This document shows, in pieces, positions 1 through 7,200 of a stretch of 11,236 nt of DNA; within the stretch, counting starts at the first letter, position 1; each line of letters starts with the position of its first letter. The stretch is from contig JASHXK010000454.1 in the NCBI GenBank assembly GCA_030043575.1, positions 1 to 11,236 of the forward strand, read 5' to 3'. A program made the position numbers and the translations under genes. Source of the stretch: Terriglobales bacterium. Its GTDB lineage: Bacteria > Acidobacteriota > Terriglobia > Terriglobales > Acidobacteriaceae. The notes beneath the pieces were generated by a model. The model was not told the DNA's origin. It did no database searches and saw only the letters and a list, made by a program, of their open reading frames with translations.

Positions 1-1488
1 GGCGAGAGCCTCAGCAATCTAATGGCGGCACGCACGCCCGCGCACATTCGCCTCATCTTCGAAGAGTTTTTCTTCCTTGAACTCGGCCTCGAATTGAAGC
101 GCCGCAAGATGCGCGCGCAAACCGGCATCACCTTTCAGATCAACCCGCAAGTGCGCGATGCGGTGAAACGCATCTTGCCGTTCCATCCCACGGGCGCGCA
201 GAAGCGCGTGATGAAGGAGATTGCCGACGACATGGCGGCGGCGGCGCCGATGCGCCGACTGCTGCAAGGCGATGTCGGCTCCGGCAAAACCATTCTCGCG
301 TTTGAAGCCGCTGTCATTGCCATCGAGAACGGCTACCAGGTTGCGCTGATGGCGCCGACGGAAATTCTTGCGACGCAGCACTATCTCTCCGCGCGCAACA
401 TCCTCGAAGGCGCAGGTTACCGGATCGTTCTGCTCACCGGTTCGCAGGAGGCGGGCCGCAAAAAGCAGGTGCGGCGCCACATCGCGCAAGGCAACGCGCA
501 GCTGGTGATCGGCACGCATGCACTCATCCAGGAAACAATTGAGTTCGACAGGCTGGGCCTGGTCATCGTCGATGAGCAGCACCGCTTTGGCGTGATGCAG
601 CGATTTCGACTCATGAAAAAATCCGACGAGGCCGAGCCCGACGTGCTGGTGATGACCGCGACGCCGATTCCGCGGACCCTGGCGCTGACCATTTATGGTG
701 ACCTCGACACCAGCGTCCTCGACGAGCTTCCGCCCGGACGTACGCCAATCACCACGCGCCGCGTGGGTGACGAGCGCGCCGACGAAGTGTGGGAGTTCGT
801 GCGCAAGCAGGTTGCCGCGGAGCATCAGGCGTATGTTGTCTATCCCGTAATCGACGAGGGGGCGATGGAGGGTGAACTGAAAGCCGCCATTAAAATGCAC
901 GAGCGGCTTCGCTCGCACGAGTTTGCGAGCTTGCGCGTCGGCTTGCTGCACGGCCGCATGAGCGCTGACGAGAAAGACGCGACCATGGCTGCTTTCAAGC
1001 GCGGCGAGATTCATGTGCTGGTTTCGACAACGGTCATCGAAGTTGGTGTGGACGTGCCGAACGCGAACGTCATGGTTATCGAGCACGCGGAGCGCTTCGG
1101 CCTTTCGCAATTGCATCAGTTACGCGGGCGCATTGGGCGCGGCGCGGCGAAGTCGTACTGCGTATTAATGACCGGCGGAAAAGTTTCCGTCGAAGCGCAG
1201 CAGCGCCTTGATGCGATGGTGCGCACGCAAGACGGATTCAAGATCGCTGAACTTGATCTGGAGCAGCGTGGCCCGGGCGAGTTCTTTGGCACGCGGCAGG
1301 CCGGCATGCCGAATCTTCGAGTAGCGAATCTGCTGCGTGATCGTGATCTACTGGAGGCAGCGCGCAAGGAGGCACGCTACGTTCTCGCCGGCCCCAGCGA
1401 GGATGTCACCAAAGAAGACATCGCAAACGCGGTGCAGCATCTGCGCGGTCACTGGAATCGGCGGTATGGGCTGGTGGAAGTAGGTTAG
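1..1488 (+). CDS. recG: ATP-dependent DNA helicase RecG, C-terminal part (5' end outside window)
   Basis: This is the superfamily 2 helicase that remodels stalled replication forks and branched recombination intermediates. The reading frame is open from base 1, so the gene starts upstream. The 495 visible residues hold the helicase core and C-terminus; the N-terminal wedge domain that binds branched DNA is mostly missing (E. coli RecG is about 690 residues). Numbering from the first visible codon: Walker A GDVGSGKT at residue 90, DEQHRFG (the RecG form of the DEAD/H box) at 191, motif III TATPIPRT at 219, and motif VI QLRGRIGRG at 373. The stretch VSTTVIEVGVDVPNA just before motif VI is also typical of RecG. 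No frameshift or missing motif is seen. The ATG at base 22 is internal and not the true start. The gene ends in TAG, followed by a repeat-bearing gap of 116 bases. Mfd shares much of this helicase core but lacks this C-terminal context, so RecG is preferred. Confidence 0.96.
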   Translation, partial: GESLSNLMAARTPAHIRLIFEEFFFLELGLELKRRKMRAQTGITFQINPQVRDAVKRILPFHPTGAQKRVMKEIADDMAAAAPMRRLLQGDVGSGKTILAFEAAVIAIENGYQVALMAPTEILATQHYLSARNILEGAGYRIVLLTGSQEAGRKKQVRRHIAQGNAQLVIGTHALIQETIEFDRLGLVIVDEQHRFGVMQRFRLMKKSDEAEPDVLVMTATPIPRTLALTIYGDLDTSVLDELPPGRTPITTRRVGDERADEVWEFVRKQVAAEHQAYVVYPVIDEGAMEGELKAAIKMHERLRSHEFASLRVGLLHGRMSADEKDATMAAFKRGEIHVLVSTTVIEVGVDVPNANVMVIEHAERFGLSQLHQLRGRIGRGAAKSYCVLMTGGKVSVEAQQRLDAMVRTQDGFKIAELDLEQRGPGEFFGTRQAGMPNLRVANLLRDRDLLEAARKEARYVLAGPSEDVTKEDIANAVQHLRGHWNRRYGLVEVG

Positions 1489-1493
1489 AAGAC

Positions 1494-1525
1494 GCTGTTC
1501 GCTAATTCGCCGTTCGCTCTTTGCC
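1494..1525. repeat. Single-arm degenerate heptamer repeat
   Basis: Just after the recG stop lies a run of words of the form GCTNTTC/GCCNTTC with a period of 7 bases and one 8-base unit (GCTGTTC, then GCTAATTC, and so on). It uses the same word family as the repeats at 9401-9504 and 10707-10860. I could not find a matching opposite arm before the next gene, so this looks like half of an element or a decayed copy. It has no T-tract and does not look like a terminator. Confidence 0.6.
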
Positions 1526-1592
1526 AAATCGGATTCGTCGGACTTCCAGGCGGCGGCGACTTTGTACGTGACACTTCGCATCCAATGTTCGC

Positions 1593-1599
1593 AAGGAGG
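1593..1599 (+). promoter_or_regulatory. Strong Shine-Dalgarno of the GerW-like gene
   Basis: AAGGAGG lies 5 bases before the ATG at 1605. It fixes the start of the small GerW-family gene and is the clearest ribosome binding site in the window; selA and the last membrane protein have none. Confidence 0.85.
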
Positions 1600-1604
1600 C
1601 ATTC

Positions 1605-1961
1605 ATGCTCGATCCTAAAGAGATTCTGACTACGCTGTCTGACCGCTTTGCCACCACTGGAAAAGTGCAGAACGTCTTCGGTGAGCCGATTGAGGCTCAT
1701 GGGAGGACGATCATCACGGTTGCGCAAGTGAAGTACGGTTTGGGCGCAGGCGGTGGTGGCGAGAACAAGTCGGGACAGGAGGATGCGGTGGGCGGTGCCG
1801 GCGGCGGAGGCGGCGTTAACGTATCGCCGATGGGTGTGCTGGAGATTACCGAAGCGGGCACGCGCTGGATACCATTCTTCGACCCCAAGGCGACGGCGCG
1901 CCTGATCGTGGCTGGAATCGCGATTGGCTTTCTCCTGCGGAGGGCGTTGCGCTGGAGGTAG
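1605..1961 (+). CDS. GerW/YtfJ-family sporulation-type protein with C-terminal membrane anchor
   Basis: A 118-residue protein recognised from the GerW (YtfJ) pattern. It has VFGEPIE near residue 24, then TIITVAQVKYGLGAGGGG at 35-52, a second glycine tract at 63-70, and VNVSPMGVLEI at 71-81, ending in a short strand with RWIPFFDP. In Bacillus YtfJ is a forespore protein needed for normal germination. Homologs occur in many bacteria that do not sporulate, where the role is unknown, so a sporulation role should not be assumed here. Residues 97-111 are hydrophobic and followed by an arginine-rich tail, which suggests a C-terminal membrane anchor; this is inferred from composition. The start is set by the strong ribosome binding site 5 bases upstream. 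It stands alone between recG and selA, with repeats on both sides. Confidence 0.82.
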   Translation: MLDPKEILTTLSDRFATTGKVQNVFGEPIEAHGRTIITVAQVKYGLGAGGGGENKSGQEDAVGGAGGGGGVNVSPMGVLEITEAGTRWIPFFDPKATARLIVAGIAIGFLLRRALRWR

Positions 1962-1963
1962 GT

Positions 1964-2055
1964 CAGTTTCAAGTTTCAAAGTCGGTTTCGAGTTGGCAGG
2001 CATGCTTTAATGGGCAGCTATCGCTTTTGAAACTTGAAACTCGAAACTTGAAGCT
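1964..2055. repeat. GTTTCAA-type heptamer repeat with facing arms
   Basis: The gap between the GerW-like gene and selA is mostly repeat. The left arm (1964-1994) iterates GTTTCAA/GTTTCGA words. The right arm (2025-2055) iterates their complement, TTGAAAC/TCGAAAC, at a 7-base period. The outer ends pair well: 13 of the first 14 positions of the left arm match the reverse complement of the right arm's end. Inner pairing is looser because the left arm has lost phase. The middle (1995-2024) is not repetitive. The base use, low in GC, differs from the flanking genes. The right arm appears to supply the -35 box of selA. Confidence 0.7.
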
Positions 2056-2063
2056 GTTCTAAT
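2034..2063 (+). promoter_or_regulatory. Candidate selA promoter (extended -10, leaderless)
   Basis: TTGAAA at 2034-2039 could be a -35 box. An 18-base spacer leads to TCTAAT at 2058-2063, which is preceded by TG at 2055-2056 as in an extended -10. Transcription would be expected to start about 7 bases after the -10 box, which is base 2070, the G of the selA GTG. This would give a leaderless mRNA, in agreement with the lack of a ribosome binding site. It is a match to the sigma-70 consensus by eye and has no other support. Confidence 0.5.
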
Positions 2064-2069
2064 CCAAGC

Positions 2070-3485
2070 GTGACAGCCGCCAGCAAGGCCGAACTCTTCC
2101 GGCTCCTTCCCGCGATTGACGAGTTGTTGCGCTGCGAAGAGGTGCAGACGCTCTCGCAGCGGTTCGGGCATACGGCGACGGTCGAAGCGTCGCGACAATT
2201 GATTGACGATCTGCGCCGGAAGATCACCGACGACTCTCTCGATGAAGCTACGGTCAAAGCCGCCATCGATCGCCTGCCTGAGGCGATCGAACAAAGACTG
2301 CAAGGCTCGGTTGCCTACTCGCTGCGACCGGTCATTAACGCCACTGGCGTCCTTCTGCATACCAATCTCGGACGCGCCCCGCTAAGCCAGGCCGCGCTGC
2401 AGCATGTGACGGAGATTGCGCAAAGCTATTCCAACATCGAGTTCGATCTCTCAACCGGGGAGCGCGGCAAACGCGATGTCCACGTCAGCCGACTGTTCGC
2501 AAAGCTGTTGAATACGGATGATCGCGAAGTCTCAACCATCGTTGTCAACAACAACGCGGCGGCAGTGCTGCTGACGCTCAATGCGCTGGCAGAGGACGGC
2601 GACGTGATTGTTTCGCGCGGCGAGCTGGTTGAGATCGGGGGTTCGTTCCGCATTCCTGACGTGATGGCGAAGTCAGGTGCGGTGCTGCGCGAAGTCGGCA
2701 CGACCAATCGCACTCGCATCAGCGATTACGATCGAGCGATCGGCGAGCGCACGAAATTGATCCTGCGTGTGCACCGCTCCAACTTCCAGATCGTCGGATT
2801 TACGGAGCAGCCGTCACTGGAGGAACTGGTCGCGCTTGGCCGCAAGCACAAGATTCCGGTGGTGGAGGATCTAGGCAGCGGGGAGTTGTTCGATCTGCGG
2901 CAGGCGAGAGTGTCTGGCGAGCCGATGATCAGTGGCAGCGTGCGTGCCGGTGTCAATGTCGTGACCTACAGCGGCGACAAACTGCTGGGCGGACCGCAGG
3001 CTGGTTTGATCAGCGGCGACGCTGACTTGGTCGCGAAGATTCGCTCTAATCCGCTGTTTCGCGCGGTGCGTGTCGACAAGATGTTCTATGCCGCGCTGGA
3101 GGCGACGCTGCTGGCGTACATTCGCGAAGATTACGATTCGATTCCCACTTTGCGCATGATGCGCGTGACCGAAGAAGACCTACAGCATCGCGCTGAACAT
3201 ATCGCGCGCCATTTGGGGATCAGCTCACCGCACCTCGAAATCGACGTCGTTGCGACGCATTCGGTTCTGGGCGGCGGTTCGGCGCCGGGCGCGACGCTGC
3301 CGTCGCGCGCACTGGCCGTGCACAGCGGCGATCTGTCGCCAGAAGAATTAATGCGGGGTCTGCGCCAATACGAAATGCCGATTATTGCCCGCCTCGAAGA
3401 CGACCGCGTGCTGCTTGATCTGCGCACCGTCGAGCCGGGGCTGGACGCTACCATCATCGCTGCACTGGAGAGCCTCTCCCATTGA
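2070..3485 (+). CDS. selA: L-seryl-tRNA(Sec) selenium transferase SelA
   Basis: SelA is the PLP enzyme of the cytoplasm that converts Ser-tRNA(Sec) to Sec-tRNA(Sec) using selenophosphate. The 471 residues are close to the E. coli length (463). Visible family signatures are the N-terminal helical region LLPAIDELLR (12-21), VINATGVLLHTNLGRAPLS (88-106), the serine-rich cofactor region around YSNIEFDLSTGERGKRD (120-136), EDLGSGELFD (266-275) and VTYSGDKLLGGPQAG (298-312). Lys304 in the last motif is the expected PLP-binding lysine (Lys295 in E. coli). The GTG at 2070 is the first possible start after an in-frame TGA at 2049-2051. It has no ribosome binding site and may be leaderless. The DUF488 gene follows after one base. 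No selB, selD or tRNA(Sec) gene is in the window, so the rest of the selenocysteine pathway must be elsewhere. Confidence 0.96.
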   Translation: MTAASKAELFRLLPAIDELLRCEEVQTLSQRFGHTATVEASRQLIDDLRRKITDDSLDEATVKAAIDRLPEAIEQRLQGSVAYSLRPVINATGVLLHTNLGRAPLSQAALQHVTEIAQSYSNIEFDLSTGERGKRDVHVSRLFAKLLNTDDREVSTIVVNNNAAAVLLTLNALAEDGDVIVSRGELVEIGGSFRIPDVMAKSGAVLREVGTTNRTRISDYDRAIGERTKLILRVHRSNFQIVGFTEQPSLEELVALGRKHKIPVVEDLGSGELFDLRQARVSGEPMISGSVRAGVNVVTYSGDKLLGGPQAGLISGDADLVAKIRSNPLFRAVRVDKMFYAALEATLLAYIREDYDSIPTLRMMRVTEEDLQHRAEHIARHLGISSPHLEIDVVATHSVLGGGSAPGATLPSRALAVHSGDLSPEELMRGLRQYEMPIIARLEDDRVLLDLRTVEPGLDATIIAALESLSH

Positions 3486-3486
3486 G

Positions 3487-4020
3487 ATGGCGACGATCTA
3501 TACCATCGGTCACTCCACTCGCACTTTAGACCAGCTTGTGGCAGCGCTCAGAGGACACAACATCGCTACGCTGGTCGATATCCGGGCGTTTCCCATGTCG
3601 CGACGGCTGCCGCACTTCAATCGTGAAGCGTTGGAGGCCGAGCTGCCAAAACGCGGCATGGCTTACGTCTGGATGAAGGAGCTTGGCGGCCACCGCAGGA
3701 AGATGCGCGACGATTCACCCAATACGGGCCTGCGCAACGACGCTTTTAGCAACTATGCCGACTTCATGCTGACCTCCGCATTCGAGCAGGCGATCTCTCG
3801 GCTGTTGTCCATCGCGCAGCACAGCAACACCGCAATCATGTGCGCCGAACGCGTCTACTTCCAGTGTCATCGCATGCTAGTCAGCGATTACCTCATGGCG
3901 CATGGCCACATCGTTCTACACATCGACGATGAGAGACAGGCCCCACGCGCACACAGGCTGATGGCCGAAGCGCGTCTGGTAAACGGGAAACTGCACTACA
4001 ACGCCCAGCAGTTGTTCTGA
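3487..4020 (+). CDS. DUF488 domain protein
   Basis: A 177-residue protein of the DUF488 family, whose biochemical role is not established. Family marks are TIGHST at 6-11 after an initial strand, VDIR at 30-33, the HFN segment at 43-45, KELGG at 64-68, and the paired CAE (119-121) and QCHR (126-129) motifs. The conserved cysteines 119 and 127 and His128 suggest a metal- or nucleotide-related site, but this is inference. The chosen ATG lies one base after the selA stop and puts TIGHS near the N-terminus, as in other family members. An in-frame ATG at 3385 inside selA would add 34 residues of unrelated sequence and is not used. There is no clear ribosome binding site, so translation is probably coupled to selA. 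The pairing with selA could mean a selenium link or may be chance. Confidence 0.88.
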   Translation: MATIYTIGHSTRTLDQLVAALRGHNIATLVDIRAFPMSRRLPHFNREALEAELPKRGMAYVWMKELGGHRRKMRDDSPNTGLRNDAFSNYADFMLTSAFEQAISRLLSIAQHSNTAIMCAERVYFQCHRMLVSDYLMAHGHIVLHIDDERQAPRAHRLMAEARLVNGKLHYNAQQLF

Positions 4021-4239
4021 TACTGGGTCGCGGCAGTATCGCCTTAGTTTGGGAGCGGCATGGTCCTCCCGGCCTCGTGGCCAATTCGGGAATCGCGACC
4101 GCAAAATAATCGTTTGACCGCGTTGCGTATCGGGCGCTGTCTTATGATTTTCAACGGGACTGCCTCGCGTGCAGTTTCCGCATTCACAGCCGCGTAATCC
4201 CACACCTTCCACATCAGCGAAAGTAATCGACACTGCACT
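4021..4239. other. 219-base gap before gltB: weak hairpins and a possible -10 box
   Basis: This stretch holds no gene I can support. Small dyads include GGGAG/CTCCC (4051-4055 with 4066-4070) and GGCC-TCGT-GGCC (4071-4082), neither followed by a T-tract. TATGAT at 4143-4148 resembles a -10 box but the best -35-like hexamer, TTGACC at 4114-4119, is 23 bases away, which is too far for a normal sigma-70 promoter. The gltB promoter is likely in this gap but I cannot place it with confidence. I recognise no riboswitch here. Confidence 0.4.
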
Positions 4240-7200
4240 ATGGGGACCTGCTGGATTGGCAGCCAAGATCGAAGCCTCCTCAACCCTCACTTCGACCACG
4301 AATCCTGTGGTGTCGGGTTTGTCGCGTCTCTGAACGTGACCGCGCAACACCAGATCCTTGCACTTGCACTAACTGCCTTATCCCGTCTGGCGCATCGTGG
4401 TGCCGTGGCGGCTGATCGCAAGAGCAGCGACGGGGTCGGCATTCTCACCGCCATTCCCCACGACTTTCTGCTGCGGCAAATGCGCATAGTCTTAGCGCCC
4501 GATCAGCCGCTGGCCGTGGGCGCGCTGTTCTTGCCCCAGGATGAGACTTGCGTCACGCGTGCGCGGCTTTGCTTGCAGGAGTGCATCGCCGCTGAAGGTC
4601 TGCAGTGGCTGGCGTGGCGCGAGGTTCCCACGCGCCGCGAGATCCTGGGTGAAATTGCGTCCTCCACTATGCCAGTGATCCGGCAGGCGCTGATCGCCGG
4701 TCCGCCGGGGACGAGTGGCAATGACACCGAGATCGAACATCGTCTCTACCTGGCGCGCAAGTCGTTTGAACGGCAAGTCTCCGATAGCTACGTCTGCTCG
4801 CTCTCGACGCGAACCATCGTCTACAAGGCGCTGTGCGCGGGGCGCTTGCTGCACGAGTTCTATCCGGATCTCGACTCCGACGAGTTTGTCACGCCGTTCG
4901 CGGTCTTTCATCAACGCTATGCGACGAATGTGTTGCCATCGTGGCATCGTGCGCAACCCTTGCGCATGCTGGCGCACAATGGCGAGATCAATACCATCTG
5001 GGGCAATCGTGCGCACATGGCGGCACGACGGGCGACGTTGCCGCCCGAGTGCGAGCCTATCCTTAGCCCAAACGCTTCCGATTCGATGAGCCTCGACGAG
5101 GTCGCGGAGCTGCTCGCGAATAACGGCCGGAATGTGGCTGAGGCGGTGCGAATGCTTCTGCCACCCGCGCCCACGGGAACAGAGACAGGCTTCCATCGAT
5201 ATCACGCCGACTGCGTCGAGCCGTGGGATGGGCCTTCGGCGCTGGTGTTCACTGACGGCCGCCTGCTGGGTGCGGCACTCGATCGTAACGGCCTGCGGCC
5301 CTGCCGTTACCTGGTCACCCACGACGGCTTGTTGATCGCGGGCTCTGAAGTTGGATTGGTGGATGTCGATCCTGATTCCATTGTGCGCAGTGGGCGGCTC
5401 GGCCCGGGACAATTGCTGCTGCTCGACCTCGAGAAACGTCAGCTGCTCGAGGGCGAGGCACTGGACCGCTATTTCGAGGAGTTGATGATCTATGCGCCGC
5501 TGATCGACGATGCTCCGCTGGAAGCGGCGCGGCAGCCGGTCGACGTTCTACCCGAAGAAGAACTCAGGCATCTGCAGCGACGCTTCGGCTATACCCGCGA
5601 GGACCTGAAGATGGTAGTCGCGCCCATGGCGGTGGAGGGCAAAGAGGCGATGTGGTCGATGGGAGACGATACGCCCATTGCGCCTCTGGCACGCGCGCCG
5701 CGGCCATTGTATGGATTCTTCCGGCAAAGATTCGCGCAAGTGACCAATCCGCCGATCGATTCGCTGCGCGAGTCGTGCGTGGTTTCGCTGCGCACACGCC
5801 TGGGACCGTGGGCACACCTGCTGGACAAACACGCTCCGCTGCCCGGTCTCGTACTACCCTCCCCATTTCTGTCGCTGGGGCAGACGGCGGCGTTGCATCA
5901 TCGCGCTTATCCCATGGCAGGCGATCTGCCGCTAGCAGAACTGGATTGCGTCTTTGCCGAAGACGAGTCTTTAGCCAACGCCGTAGGTCGGGTGGAGAAT
6001 CGGGCGGTTGAGCTGGTGCGTCACGGGACGCGCATTCTAGTGCTCACCGATCGCTGCGCATCACAGCAGAGCTTGCCGATCCCCATGGCAGCGGCGACCG
6101 GCGCTGTGCATCACGCCCTGCTGAAAGCCGGACTTAGAACGTATGCGGGTCTGGCGGTGGAGGCCGGCGACTGCCGGGATGTGCATCATGCGGCCGTGTT
6201 GATCGGTTACGGCGCCGGCGCCGTGTGTCCCTGGCTGGCCTTGCAGACCGCGCGCCATCTGGCCGGCAAAGCAGGTGAAGCTGCGCTACTGAAGGTACTG
6301 CAAGCGGGTCTGGCAAAGGTCATGTCGAAGATGGGTATTTCGGTTCTGGACAGCTATCGCGCAGCACAACTGTTCGACATCCTTGGTCTGGACGGCGAAG
6401 TCGTGGAACGCTGCTTCCCGGGCAGCGCGTCGCCGCTCGATGGATGGGGATTCGCGGAGATTGAAGCTGCGGTGCGCTCGTCGTGGGCGGCGGGCCCTCG
6501 CACGGGTGAACTGCCGGATTATGGTTGGGTTCGCTTTCGCCGCGACGATCGCGCGGAGCCTCACGTGTGGGAGCCGCAGCGTACCCGGCAGCTGCAGTTG
6601 GCCGTCGGCTCGGCTAAAGGCTCAGCACTGACGGCTGTAGTCGATAACGATTTACAAACGCAGTCGTGGTTGGCGTTTCGCGGCGAGGCCAAGGAACGCG
6701 AACCGCAGATGCTGCGCGATTTGCTGGAATTTGTCCCTGCCGCTGTAACCATCCCGGTGGATCAAGTGGAGCCGCGTTCTACCCTGGTTCAGCGATTTGT
6801 GTCGAGCGCGATGTCGCTCGGGTCGCTCAGTCCTGAGGCGCACGAGACCATCACGGTCGCGATGAATCAACTGGGCGCTCGCTCTAACACCGGCGAAGGC
6901 GGCGAGGATCCTGCTGCGTATGACTCGCTGCCCAATGCTCCAGCGGATTCCCTGCCGCGTAATAACAAGATTAAACAGGTAGCTTCGGGACGTTTTGGGG
7001 TTACGGCCGGGTACCTGGCGCACGCCCAGGAGCTGGAGATCAAGATCGCGCAAGGCTCCAAGCCGGGTGAGGGCGGCCAGCTTCCCGGGCATAAAGTCAC
7101 GGAGCTGATCGCGCAGCTGCGTCATGCGCAGCCGGGAATCGCGCTCATCAGTCCGCCGCCACATCACGACATCTATAGCATTGAAGACCTGGCCCAGCTG

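Noticed and set aside
19..1116. Open frame of 365 residues on the minus strand
   Set aside because: It lies fully opposite the recG helicase core, is rich in Arg and His as expected for an antisense reading of GC-rich coding DNA, and shows no family motif.
3385..3486. Longer N-terminus for the DUF488 protein starting inside selA
   Set aside because: The extra 34 residues do not resemble the family, and the ATG at 3487 places TIGHS near the N-terminus as expected.
4018..4070. TGA of the DUF488 gene as a selenocysteine codon, given the selA neighbour
   Set aside because: Readthrough would add only eight residues before TAG at 4045; the protein is already full length, and no hairpin sits directly after the TGA (the nearest dyad begins 31 bases later).
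4114..4148. Sigma-70 promoter TTGACC to TATGAT before gltB
   Set aside because: The spacer is 23 bases, well outside the normal 16-19, and no better -35 lies at the right distance.
4492..5412. Open frame of 306 residues on the minus strand
   Set aside because: It lies opposite the glutamine amidotransferase domain of gltB, which has strong family motifs; the antisense protein has none.
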